DNA from: CPC320 sp002684375
Lineage (GTDB): Bacteria > Pseudomonadota > Alphaproteobacteria > Rhodobacterales > Rhodobacteraceae
DNA length: 35,393 nt
Direction of reading: 5' to 3'
Assembly (NCBI GenBank): GCA_965662545.1
Contig: CBFIHZ010000036.1
Coordinates: forward strand, 1 to 35,393
Shown: positions 8,701-16,708 of the stretch, one piece after another
Numbering within the stretch: the first letter of the stretch is position 1
Layout of the letters: every line of letters begins with the position of its first letter
Translations under genes and position numbers: made by a program
The notes under the pieces: model-generated
Seen by the model: the letters and a program-made list of their open reading frames with translations, nothing else
Told to the model about the DNA's origin: nothing
Database searches by the model: none

Positions 8701-9583
8701 TTTTGTTCCCTCCAAATTCCATAAGTGCCCAAGGCACGATGAAGATGGCCACAGTAATCAGCATCATGGTCGAAGCGGCAAAGCCCTGGCCAAGGTTCAT
8801 CGCCGCGAACATCATGTCATAGACGTATTTGGCAGGCACTTCTGTCGCGATGCCAGGGCCGCCACCTGTCTGTGCCACAATCAGGTCGTAAAGCTTGACG
8901 ATGCCGGTCACAACCAGCACCAAAGTTGTGATAAACACCGGTCGCATCATCGGAATGACGATAAACAGGTATGTTTTCCAAGTCGGAATTCCATCGACGC
9001 GAGCAGCTTTCCAGACTTCTTGATCGATGCCGCGCAGCCCCGCCAACATCAAAATCATCACCAGCCCCGACCCTTGCCAGAGACCCGCAATCAACACGCC
9101 GTAAATTGCGATATTGGCGTTGTAGAGCGGATCAAAGGTGAACGTCTCCCACCCCCAACCACGCACGATGGTTTGAAGGCCAAATTCAGGGTTCAAGATC
9201 CACTGCCAAACAAGGCCCGTGACCACAAAACTCATAGCATAAGGATACAAGATGACTGTCCGAACGGTGTTTTCGAATCTTATTTTCTGATCCACGAGTG
9301 TTGCCAAAAGAAAGCCCAGCGCAAAGACCATAATCAACATCAGCAGTCCATAGATTGCCAAATTTTCAATCGAAATGATCCAACGCTTGGCATCCCAAAG
9401 GCGTTCATATTGCTGAAACCCCACCCATTTCAGACGTGGCAGCAGGCCAGATTTGGTGAAACTATAGACAATGGTCCAAGTGGTACCGCCAATAAAGACG
9501 ACCAGCGCGGTCAGGATCATCGGGATAGCTGCAATTTTTGCCGTTTTATTTCGAAACAGCTGGTTTGGACGGTCCAAAGCCAT
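8690..9583 (-). CDS. Carbohydrate ABC transporter permease (MalF type)
   Basis: The 297-residue protein is an integral membrane permease with about six helices and the coupling loop EVWKAARVDGIPTWKTYL. It is the first permease after the binding-protein gene, separated from it by an 83-base gap that holds a GC-rich stem-loop. It pairs with the MalG-type permease downstream. Length and motifs are normal for carbohydrate uptake-1 systems. Confidence 0.93.
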   Translation of the reverse strand: MALDRPNQLFRNKTAKIAAIPMILTALVVFIGGTTWTIVYSFTKSGLLPRLKWVGFQQYERLWDAKRWIISIENLAIYGLLMLIMVFALGFLLATLVDQKIRFENTVRTVILYPYAMSFVVTGLVWQWILNPEFGLQTIVRGWGWETFTFDPLYNANIAIYGVLIAGLWQGSGLVMILMLAGLRGIDQEVWKAARVDGIPTWKTYLFIVIPMMRPVFITTLVLVVTGIVKLYDLIVAQTGGGPGIATEVPAKYVYDMMFAAMNLGQGFAASTMMLITVAIFIVPWALMEFGGNKSGG

Positions 9584-9622
9584 CGGCTGGTCCCTTTTTC
9601 AGCAAATGTAAAGATAAAGAAT

Positions 9623-9648
9623 CCCGGCCCGCAAACTGGCGCGCCGGG
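9623..9648 (-). terminator. Stem-loop between sugar binding-protein and permease genes
   Basis: On the minus strand cccggc pairs with gccggg about 14 bases later, just downstream of the binding-protein stop. No strong U-run follows directly. It is likely an attenuating terminator or an mRNA-stabilising hairpin that lets the binding protein be made in excess of the permeases. Confidence 0.55.
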
Positions 9649-9666
9649 TGGTGTTAACCAAAATGG

Positions 9667-10899
9667 TTATTCGGCGTCTTTAATAATATTGACAAACTGA
9701 GCCTGAGCATCAGCCGCAGACATAGAGGCATCAGCGAAGAACTCGGTGAACAGCGTGTCGATCTGGTTCTTGGTATCAGGCGTAACCAGCATGTTGAAAT
9801 CTGGCAGCAACTTACCGTCGGCCAAAAGTGCCAGACCTTTCTGCATGCAATCATTTGCCGACGACAGGTCGATGTCGCCGCGCACCGGCAAAGAGCCTTT
9901 TTTCAAGTTAAACGCAACCTGAGTTTCCGGCTTCAGCAAAAGTGCGGCCAATTCTGCTTGCGCGGCCGCCTGTTCGGCATCTTTCAGAACCGGAAAATAA
10001 AACGCGTCGCCACCGGTACCCAGCACTTCGGTTACACCCAATCCGGGAAGACAGCTATAGTCTTCACCAGCAACTTGTTCGGCCACAGCGAATTCACCCT
10101 GCGCCCAATCACCCATGATCTGTCCGCCAGCTTTACCGGTAATCAACATGTTTGTTGCGTCATTCCAGTTTTGAACCGGCGCGTTCAATGTCATAGCACG
10201 CGCATCTGAGGCCGCTTGGAAAACCGTTGCAATTTCTCCGCCAGCGGCAACGCCCACATCTTTGTCGCCATAAACGGACATAAAGACGTCCTGTGGTACC
10301 AACGACGACATAAGAACGTTAAAGGCGCCGCCCTGCTGCCACCCCTGCTGACCCATGGCCAAAGGAACCTTGCCCGCAGCTTCCAAATCCGGAGCAGACG
10401 CCGCAAACTCATTCCAGTTTGTCGGCACATCTATTCCAGCGTCCTTATAGGCCTGATGACCCACCCAAAGCCACTGCCACGAGTGGATGTTGACCGGCGC
10501 ACAGAAGATCCGCCCGTCAACGGTACAAGCGCCTAACAGATTAGACGGGTTTACGATGTCCTTCCAGCCCTCGGCTTCGGCGATATCAGTAATGTCGCGC
10601 AAAAGGCCTGACTCGATCAACTCTTCTGCTTGGCGACCGTGGTTAAACTGGAACGCCCCCGGAGGGTTTCCACCGGTGATGCGGCTCACCATGACGGGGC
10701 GGGCATTATCGCCACCGGCAATCGCACCATCAATCCACGTGTGGCCGCTTGCGGTAAACGCGTTGGCGAACTCAGCAACAGCCGCCGCTTCACCACCAGA
10801 TGTCCACCAGTGCATCACTTCGAGATCCGTTGCGTTTGCCACGGTTGCGCTGGCGCTGACCAAAGCAGTCGCAGCAAGAAGTTGTTTTATAAGAGTCAC
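9667..10899 (-). CDS. Carbohydrate ABC transporter substrate-binding protein
   Basis: The 410-residue protein has a Sec signal peptide (cleavage likely after VANA, near residue 23), then a mature start DLEVMHWWTSGGE typical of family-1 sugar-binding proteins. It should be periplasmic and capture mono- or oligosaccharides. The start is a GTG preceded by a strong gggagga box. It is the first gene of the minus-strand operon, transcribed from the promoter in the gap shared with the LacI gene. The GH43 gene in the operon suggests a xylo-oligosaccharide ligand, which is inference. Confidence 0.94.
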   Translation of the reverse strand: MTLIKQLLAATALVSASATVANATDLEVMHWWTSGGEAAAVAEFANAFTASGHTWIDGAIAGGDNARPVMVSRITGGNPPGAFQFNHGRQAEELIESGLLRDITDIAEAEGWKDIVNPSNLLGACTVDGRIFCAPVNIHSWQWLWVGHQAYKDAGIDVPTNWNEFAASAPDLEAAGKVPLAMGQQGWQQGGAFNVLMSSLVPQDVFMSVYGDKDVGVAAGGEIATVFQAASDARAMTLNAPVQNWNDATNMLITGKAGGQIMGDWAQGEFAVAEQVAGEDYSCLPGLGVTEVLGTGGDAFYFPVLKDAEQAAAQAELAALLLKPETQVAFNLKKGSLPVRGDIDLSSANDCMQKGLALLADGKLLPDFNMLVTPDTKNQIDTLFTEFFADASMSAADAQAQFVNIIKDAE

Positions 10900-10918
10900 G
10901 ATTTTTCCTCCCTGTCTA

Positions 10919-10946
10919 AATCGTTACAGATTAATCTATAACGATT
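10919..10946. promoter_or_regulatory. 28-base near-perfect palindrome, probable LacI-family operator
   Basis: The two arms AATCGTTA and TAACGATT are exact inverted repeats and the whole 28 bases differ from perfect symmetry at only one base pair (two positions). Each arm contains an A-N-C-G-N-T core, the type of central sequence bound by LacI-family proteins. It lies between the sugar operon and the divergent LacI-type gene and overlaps the probable operon promoter. Assignment to that regulator is inference from position and sequence. Confidence 0.7.
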
Positions 10947-10962
10947 CAGTTTTGTCTTGCAA
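10935..10962 (-). promoter_or_regulatory. Probable promoter of the sugar operon
   Basis: On the minus strand TTGCAA (10962-10957) and TATAGA (10940-10935) are separated by 16 bases, a good match to a housekeeping sigma promoter. Transcription would begin about 30 bases before the GTG of the binding-protein gene. The -10 box lies inside the long palindrome, so repressor binding there would block RNA polymerase. Confidence 0.6.
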
Positions 10963-11040
10963 GATGTTTTAGAACCTGCTCTTTAAGCAGCGAAGCTCTC
11001 GCAAAAGCAGATGGTTAGCGGCTGCGCTTAAGAGATTTTC

Positions 11041-11080
11041 GGTAACCCTCAAGGGAGGCAGGTTACCCTCAAGGGAGGAA
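11041..11080 (+). repeat. Two tandem 20-base repeats upstream of the LacI-type gene
   Basis: Two consecutive units share accctcaagggagg and begin with ggtaa or ggtta. The repeat period is 20 bases, close to two helical turns. It sits 60-100 bases upstream of the regulator start and could be a second protein-binding site or a simple local duplication. Confidence 0.6.
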
Positions 11081-11137
11081 ACTGACAGCCCGAACCTCAA
11101 TATTTTGCGTGAACGCCGCGCAAACTAAGGACTTTCC

Positions 11138-12193
11138 ATGCCTACCGAGAAGCAAACTGAGATATCACGACAGGCCAAGAGGTTGCTTAAGCCGGGGGAA
11201 AAACCCACGCTTAAAACGTTGTCGCGTCTCAGTGGAATGGCCGTGGCGACCGTATCTCGGGCTTTGAGCGACGCACCCGATATCAGCGATGCAACCAAAA
11301 AGAAGATCCGCCAAATTGCAAATGATGTTGGGTATGTTCCCAACCGGGCGGGGGTCCGGCTACGCACCGGCAGAACCAACGTGATTGCTTTGGTATTGGC
11401 CGCCGAAGCCGACATACTCAACCATACCGCAAAGTTGATCACCTCTATCTCTGAGGAATTACAAAGCACACCGTTCCATTTGATTGTAAAACCACAGTTG
11501 CCCGGCGAAGACCCTTTGCGTGCAATCCGCTATTTTGTAGAAACGGGCTCGGCAGATGGGATAATCATAAATCAAACAACCGCAGAAGACACACGGGTTG
11601 CCTATATGCTGAAAAAGGGTTTTCCTTTTGTGACGCACGGCCGAACCAATTGGCCCGATCAACACCCTTTCTTTGACTATGATAATGAACAGCTTGCCCG
11701 GCAGGCGTTGCAGCATCTGTATGACCGTGGCCGTCGTCGAATATTATTGGTCTTGCCGCCGCAAAACCAGTGTTACAGCCAACATTTGCGCACAGGTGCC
11801 ATGGACACGGCACATAAGCTGGGTCTGGAACTAAGGTTCAACGAAGGCGTCACCGCAAATTCCTCTATCACTGTGCTGCGTGAATATTTGACAGTGAAAT
11901 TGCGGGACGATCCGGTGATTGACGCGATCTGTGGGTCCTCGCCTGCCTCGGCAATGGCAGGCGCTGCTGCGGCTGAGGCGAACGGCCTGAAGGTTGGAAA
12001 AGATATTGATATACTTGGTAAAGAGACAATCCCATTTCTCAAAGAATTCAGGCCGGGGATCATCACCGCCCATGAGGATGTCTCGCGGGCGGGACATTTT
12101 TTGACAAAAGCCGTCATTCAAGCCATCCGCAACCCAGAAAAGTGGCCCATGCAGGGCATAGATATTCCCAGCAGCGACCTGTTTAAATATTGA
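11138..12193 (+). CDS. LacI-family transcriptional regulator
   Basis: The 351-residue protein has a LacI-type helix-turn-helix at about residues 24-45 (TLKTLSRLSGMAVATVSRAL), a hinge-like segment near 68-80 (PNRAGVRLRTGRT) and a periplasmic-binding-protein-like effector domain to the end. A 20-residue N-terminal extension precedes the DNA-binding domain, which is common in alphaproteobacterial members. It is divergent from the sugar operon and probably represses it until a sugar or sugar phosphate is bound. The palindrome in the shared gap is the likely operator. It is followed after 17 bases by a broken isomerase gene with its own ggagag box. Confidence 0.93.
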   Translation: MPTEKQTEISRQAKRLLKPGEKPTLKTLSRLSGMAVATVSRALSDAPDISDATKKKIRQIANDVGYVPNRAGVRLRTGRTNVIALVLAAEADILNHTAKLITSISEELQSTPFHLIVKPQLPGEDPLRAIRYFVETGSADGIIINQTTAEDTRVAYMLKKGFPFVTHGRTNWPDQHPFFDYDNEQLARQALQHLYDRGRRRILLVLPPQNQCYSQHLRTGAMDTAHKLGLELRFNEGVTANSSITVLREYLTVKLRDDPVIDAICGSSPASAMAGAAAAEANGLKVGKDIDILGKETIPFLKEFRPGIITAHEDVSRAGHFLTKAVIQAIRNPEKWPMQGIDIPSSDLFKY

Positions 12194-12210
12194 CACCAAA
12201 GGAGAGTTCC

Positions 12211-12424
12211 ATGCTGTCACAAAGCAAGGGCCCTGCCCTGTTCCTCGCACAGTTTGCAGGGGACGAGGCCCCGTCAAACAGCCTTGAAGAAATCACCAGA
12301 TGGGCTGCCGACCCTAGGCTACAAGGGCGGGCCAATACCAACAGTTGACGCGCGGCTGTTTGATTTGAGTAAAGCCGCAGACAGTCAGGACTATTGCGAC
12401 GAGGTAAAGGGTATTTGCGCATAA
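12211..12424 (+). pseudogene. Sugar phosphate isomerase/epimerase, frameshifted N-terminal remnant
   Basis: An ATG preceded by ggagag begins a frame that reads as the N-terminus of a sugar isomerase/epimerase (SLEEITRWAAD, then in the next frame LGYKGGPIPTVDARLFD). One extra base near 12313 shifts the frame. The similarity ends at about 12421 (DEVKGICA), then a stop follows; the remaining three quarters of the gene are missing. An intact IS256-type element begins about 57 bases later, so deletion linked to that insertion is likely. The gene was once co-oriented with the LacI-type regulator and part of the sugar locus. Confidence 0.8.
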
Positions 12425-12480
12425 CCGTTTAAAAGATTACAATTTACTCCAGAAAACTATCGAAGAAACTTTCGAGTTAT

Positions 12481-13854
12481 TGTCAAATCTGGTGTTTGAG
12501 GTTTGTTGGTCATGCTGCGATCTGGTCTAGGTTTGTGGCTTCAATTCCGTCTTTGAATGTGACGCCTGTGATGACTTTGGCGAGGTAGTCAAATCCGCGT
12601 AGTTTTCTCCAGTTTTGCTCGGCGCATTGGCCCAGCTTGAACATCATGTGCAGCATGCCATCGCGTGTGAGGCATCCCTTTGATCTCTTGGTACGATGTC
12701 TGATCGTGGCGAAGGCGGATTCGATCGGATTGCTGGTGCGTATGCTCTGCCAATGCTGGGCTGGAAAGTCGAAGAATGCCATGAGTTCCTCGCGGTCCTT
12801 TTGCAGGCACAGCGCCGCCTTGGGGTATTTGGGTTCATAGGTTTTGATGAATAAGTCAAAGGCCTTTTCCGCATCGTCTTTGGTCTCTGCCTGCCAAATG
12901 TTGTGGATAGCGTTCTTGGCCTTTGGTTGCGACAGCTTTGGCAAGCAATTGAGCACGTTCATCGTCTTGTGCTGCCAGCAACGTTGGTGGCGGGTCGTGG
13001 GGTAGACCTCATCCATGGCGGCCCAGAACCCCATGGCTCCGTCCCCGATGGCCAGCTTGGGCACGTTCATGCCTCGACTTTTGAGGTTGAGCAGAACCTC
13101 GCGCCAGCTTTGAGTGGACTCGCGCACGCCGTCCTCAATGGCCAGGAACCGTTTCTTGCCACGGGCTGTTACGCCAACAATCACAAGGGCACAGAGTTTG
13201 TCGTCGGTTCCGCGCAAACCGCTGTAAACACCGTCAGCCCAGATATAGACGATTGGCTCATCGTCCAACGCAGCTTCTCGCCAGCCATCATATTCGGCTG
13301 CCCAGCCACGCTTGAGGCGCGATACTGTATTGGCGGATAAGCCAGCGGCATCGGGACCGAGCAAGACCTTGAGAGCAGCGCCCATCTCACCACTGGAAAC
13401 ACCTTTGAGATAAAGCCAGGGCAAGGCTGCTTCCAGCGTCTTGGTTCTGCGCACATAGGGCGGTACCAGGGCTGAGCGAAAGGTCACGGGCGTGCCGTTT
13501 TTTGAGCGCACCTTGGGAATGCGCACGCTCACAGGGCCAATACCAGTTTGAAATGGCCGCGCCGGATGATGCCCGTTGCGCACGACAGCCGCGTGGCCCA
13601 TCGAGGTGCGCACTTCGGAAAACTGCACCATGTAGCATGCCAGTTCCGCCTCGACTGCTGCTGCGATCAATTCCTGCGCTCCGGACTTCAGCAATTGCGT
13701 TAACGCGTCAGTCATCCCGTCTCGACGCGCAAAATCAACAATGTTAGTCGTTTCCATGGTGGTGTATCCCCTTCGGTTGCCTTGCTGTCTTTCAACAACA
13801 AATCACCCAGATATGCCGTCAACCTTCAAACTCTCCAAGCACCAGATTCAGTCA
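12481..13854 (-). mobile_element. IS256-family insertion sequence
   Basis: The transposase gene is flanked by imperfect inverted repeats: aaatctggtgtttgaggttt at the left end (from about 12485) and its near-complement at the right end (rc aatctggtgcttggag, ending about 13854). I see no convincing 8-9 base target duplication, so exact ends are approximate and the flanks may have rearranged after insertion. Confidence 0.85.
12510..13757 (-). CDS. IS256-family (mutator-type) transposase
   Basis: The 415-residue protein is a full-length IS256-family DDE transposase. The catalytic triad is visible as Asp175 (WADGVYSG), Asp239 (AIGDGAMGFW) and Glu346 (SNPIESAFATIR). The cysteine and histidine block HQRCWQHKTMNVL, typical of the family, is also present. 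An aagggga box lies upstream of the ATG. The gene fills most of the element and shows no break, so it is probably functional. A second, decayed IS256-type gene at 20.65-20.97 kb belongs to a different subgroup. Confidence 0.96.
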   Translation of the reverse strand: METTNIVDFARRDGMTDALTQLLKSGAQELIAAAVEAELACYMVQFSEVRTSMGHAAVVRNGHHPARPFQTGIGPVSVRIPKVRSKNGTPVTFRSALVPPYVRRTKTLEAALPWLYLKGVSSGEMGAALKVLLGPDAAGLSANTVSRLKRGWAAEYDGWREAALDDEPIVYIWADGVYSGLRGTDDKLCALVIVGVTARGKKRFLAIEDGVRESTQSWREVLLNLKSRGMNVPKLAIGDGAMGFWAAMDEVYPTTRHQRCWQHKTMNVLNCLPKLSQPKAKNAIHNIWQAETKDDAEKAFDLFIKTYEPKYPKAALCLQKDREELMAFFDFPAQHWQSIRTSNPIESAFATIRHRTKRSKGCLTRDGMLHMMFKLGQCAEQNWRKLRGFDYLAKVITGVTFKDGIEATNLDQIAA

Positions 13855-14130
13855 TAGTTCGGCATTCAATGAGAGGTTACTTATTTTGCTAAAGGCGATT
13901 AAGCAGTACCGCTTGATCGCGCGCGCGCGACATCGGCTACAGTGGGTCATCTCCAAGTCCATTATTATAGATGCGGGCGGCTCAGACTATCGTCGTATGC
14001 GTACCAGATCTGACTTAAAGTTGATGCTTTTAGGACGAGTAGAAACTTTGGCTCAAAACGCAAGCAGCTACTGTCAATATTTTGGTCCAACGTGTTACGT
14101 GCCCTACCTGATACAGGCTTGGGGAGCTCC
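13855..14130. other. Intergenic region between IS256 element and HAD gene
   Basis: No recognisable gene or RNA is seen. A TTG-started open frame (82 codons) spans it but has no ribosome binding site and no familiar motifs. A short alternating gcgcgcgcgcg run occurs near 13918-13928. Confidence 0.4.
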
Positions 14131-14820
14131 TTAAATCTTACTTGAAGAAAATCTGAAGTCCTGAAGACGCGGGGTGATCAATGTTGCGCTTGCAAAAACT
14201 GGGTTTTCAGGTTGTTCCCCAACAATCATTGTCGCAATGCCGGCGGCAGTCGCTGACTTTAATCCGGCAAGCGTATCCTCAAACACAATTGCATCTTTCG
14301 CTGCAACATTTAATTGTTCCAGCGTTTGCAAATACGGCAACGGGTGGGGTTTGCCAGTGGCAATAGTATCCCCTGACACGACAACCTCCACTATATCTGT
14401 TGCATTCAAAGCCTTGAGACTTATCGCGATGGCTTGCAACGAACCGGAAGAGCAAATTGCAATCCTGAGACCGGCTGATGCAAATGCCTGCAAGAGAGTG
14501 GGGGCCCCGTTGATTACGCGCAGCGTGGCGGCGTAATTGGCCAGTGCATGCTCTTGCATTTTCAGATTTAACTCGAGACGATGTTTCTGGTCTTTTGGGC
14601 TTAAAAGGTCGTTAATAAAATCGTTCAAGCCTCGTCCGACATATTGCTGCAGAACTTTTTCTGTCACCGTAACTCCGAGGGTCTGCGCAACGTTCCGCTT
14701 TGCTTCAGCCCAGAGATGTTCAGTCTCAACTAGCGTGCCGTCCATGTCAAAAATAACGGCTTTTATATGGCTTATATCCAATGAATTATTTCTTATTTTC
14801 AGAAACATGCTATTCTTCAT
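14131..14820 (-). CDS. HAD-superfamily phosphatase (beta-phosphoglucomutase-like)
   Basis: The protein of about 229 residues has all four HAD motifs: nucleophile block VIFDMDGTLVE (Asp25 and Asp27), CSSGS for motif II, the lysine in GKPHPLP, and FEDTLAGLKSA for motif IV. The cap domain between motifs I and II is the alpha-helical type of the beta-phosphoglucomutase/phosphatase group, whose members dephosphorylate sugar phosphates such as 2-deoxyglucose-6-P or sorbitol-6-P. It is divergent from the inositol-monophosphatase-family gene with a gap of only 29 bases. The start may be this ATG or the next at 14808; neither has a good ribosome binding site. The neighbouring importer suggests that it acts on imported phosphate esters. 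Confidence 0.9.
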   Translation of the reverse strand: MKNSMFLKIRNNSLDISHIKAVIFDMDGTLVETEHLWAEAKRNVAQTLGVTVTEKVLQQYVGRGLNDFINDLLSPKDQKHRLELNLKMQEHALANYAATLRVINGAPTLLQAFASAGLRIAICSSGSLQAIAISLKALNATDIVEVVVSGDTIATGKPHPLPYLQTLEQLNVAAKDAIVFEDTLAGLKSATAAGIATMIVGEQPENPVFASATLITPRLQDFRFSSSKI

Positions 14821-14849
14821 TCTTATTTTAACGCCGCTACAGTGGACCG

Positions 14850-15641
14850 ATGATGATACTAGAAAAAAAGACAGAAATAACCATAGCTATTGTTAAATCA
14901 GCCGGCGCTTTAGCCTTAAAATTTTTTCATGACGTAGCCAATTTAAACGTTGAAAGGAAAGGCCATCAGGATTTTGTAAGCCGCGCTGACAAAGAAGTGG
15001 AACTGTTTATTCGCGCTGGCCTCGAAAAAGCCTTTCCCGATGACGGCATCGTGGGTGAAGAACATGACACGAAAACCGGCAATTCCGGCTTTACCTGGGT
15101 CATCGACCCCATTGATGGCACGACCAATTTTATCAATGGCATCCCGGCCTGGACTATCGTTTTGGCGGGTGTTTGTGACGATAAAACACAGATTGGGATC
15201 ATCTTTGATGCCTGCCATGATGAATGCTTTGTGGCGATTTCTGGTATGGGCACCCGTCTCAATGACACGCTTTTGCAAAAATTGTCCGCGTCTTCACTTG
15301 CTGATGGAAGCGTTGGTGTTGGATTTTCAAACCGGGTTACAACCCGGGGCGTTAAAAAAGCAGTTGGAAAAATCTTAGACGCTGGTGGAGTGTTCCACCG
15401 CAATGCGTCCGGGGCGCTCTCACTGGCCTATGTCGCTGATGGGCGCCTCTTAGGCTATACCGAAGAACATATGAATGCTTGGGATTGTCTGGCGGGCCAG
15501 CTTTTGGTGGCCGAGGCGGGTGGCGGATTTGAGATACAGTCGGCAGACGCCATGATAACTCAGGGCGGACGGGTTGTCGTTGGTGCGCCTGGTGTTTTCG
15601 AGGCACTGATTGCAATTTCTGATCAGGCCTACGCTCTTTAA
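14850..15641 (+). CDS. Inositol-monophosphatase-family phosphatase
   Basis: The protein of about 263 residues carries the metal and catalytic signature of the family: Glu70-Glu71 (VGEEHD), the block VIDPIDGTTNF with Asp86 and Asp89, and the C-terminal WDCLAG with Asp212. Such Mg-dependent phosphatases act on inositol phosphates, sugar phosphates, adenosine bisphosphate and related esters. The gene converges on, and overlaps by four bases, the ATPase gene of the AfuABC-like importer. With the divergent HAD phosphatase it forms a two-phosphatase group beside that transporter. The first ATG or the one three bases later could be used. It is closer to the SuhB-like type than is the second family member at 25.0 kb. 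Confidence 0.92.
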   Translation: MMILEKKTEITIAIVKSAGALALKFFHDVANLNVERKGHQDFVSRADKEVELFIRAGLEKAFPDDGIVGEEHDTKTGNSGFTWVIDPIDGTTNFINGIPAWTIVLAGVCDDKTQIGIIFDACHDECFVAISGMGTRLNDTLLQKLSASSLADGSVGVGFSNRVTTRGVKKAVGKILDAGGVFHRNASGALSLAYVADGRLLGYTEEHMNAWDCLAGQLLVAEAGGGFEIQSADAMITQGGRVVVGAPGVFEALIAISDQAYAL

Positions 15642-16705
15642 GCGGCAGGCAGCAGAACCGGCCCCTTTTCAAAAAACCCAAGAGTGATCTCTTGCCCAAT
15701 GGCAAGCGTGTTATCAACATCTTCATGCACCGCAAAAATCTCGCCGCTTTGCACCGCAAGCGTATACTCCATACGATTACCCACATAGGTGGATTTGACC
15801 ACTTTCGCCTTGAACCCCTCGGTTGCTTTCACATCCAACCGGGACGGTCTTACGGCCATTGTAGCGGGTCCGGTTGACAAACCATTTGCGTCCAATCTGT
15901 GGCGATAGCCCTCTATGGTGACTTCAGCCACTGCGCCGGAAATATTATCGATCATGCATGGAAGTAAATTTGCCTCGCCGATAAAATCGGCAACAAAGCG
16001 ACTGGCCGGCGCGTCATAGAGATCACGTGGGCTACCTATTTGCGCGATGGCGGCATTGCGCATTACAACAATCTGATCCGAAACGGCCAGAGCTTCTTCC
16101 TGGTCGTGGGTAACATAAACCACCGTTAACCCAAGTTTTTGCTGGATTTCTCGAATTTCTTCACGCACCTGCCGGCGCAGTTTAGCATCCAAGTTTGACA
16201 GCGGTTCATCGAACAGCAGAACTTGTGGTTCCAGCACCAAGGCTCGTGCAACGGCAACGCGCTGCTGCTGCCCTCCCGACAACTCGCTTGGCAGTCGATC
16301 TCCGTATCCTTTTAGACCTACTAAATCCAAGCCAGTCACCGCACGATCAAACGCTTCAGATTTACTAAAACCAGAAAAATTCAAACCATATGACACATTT
16401 TCCAAAACACTCATATGTGGAAACAAAGCATATGATTGAAATACCATCGACACATCCCGGTCTGTTGCGGGCAATTGAGTGACATCGCGATCCCCAATCA
16501 GGATCTTGCCCTGTGTCGCCATCTCTAGGCCTGCAATCATGCGCAGGGTGGTGGTTTTGCCGCAGCCCGACGGGCCCAATAATGTGACAAGTTTACCAGC
16601 CTTTATTTCAAGATTAATATCATCTACGGCAACGACATCTTTGCCATAAACCTTAGTGACGCTTTGAAACAAAACCGGCGCGGCGTTGCTGTTTATTTTC
16701 ACCAT
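15638..16705 (-). CDS. ABC transporter ATPase (AfuC/FbpC/PotA type)
   Basis: The 355-residue protein has Walker A (GPSGCGKTT, near residues 44-52), Q-loop (VFQSYALFPH), signature (LSGGQQQR), Walker B (LLFDEPLSNLD) and H-loop (YVTHDQEEA). A C-terminal TOBE domain follows. It starts three bases after the permease stop and completes a three-gene operon, binding protein then permease then ATPase. The type is shared by ferric, spermidine, phosphonate and sugar-phosphate importers, so specificity must come from the binding protein. Confidence 0.94.
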   Translation of the reverse strand: MVKINSNAAPVLFQSVTKVYGKDVVAVDDINLEIKAGKLVTLLGPSGCGKTTTLRMIAGLEMATQGKILIGDRDVTQLPATDRDVSMVFQSYALFPHMSVLENVSYGLNFSGFSKSEAFDRAVTGLDLVGLKGYGDRLPSELSGGQQQRVAVARALVLEPQVLLFDEPLSNLDAKLRRQVREEIREIQQKLGLTVVYVTHDQEEALAVSDQIVVMRNAAIAQIGSPRDLYDAPASRFVADFIGEANLLPCMIDNISGAVAEVTIEGYRHRLDANGLSTGPATMAVRPSRLDVKATEGFKAKVVKSTYVGNRMEYTLAVQSGEIFAVHEDVDNTLAIGQEITLGFFEKGPVLLPAA

Positions 16706-16708
16706 GGC

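Noticed and set aside
13886..14134. 82-codon TTG-started ORF between the IS256-type element and the HAD gene
   Set aside because: No ribosome binding site, no recognisable motif and a rare start codon; likely chance.
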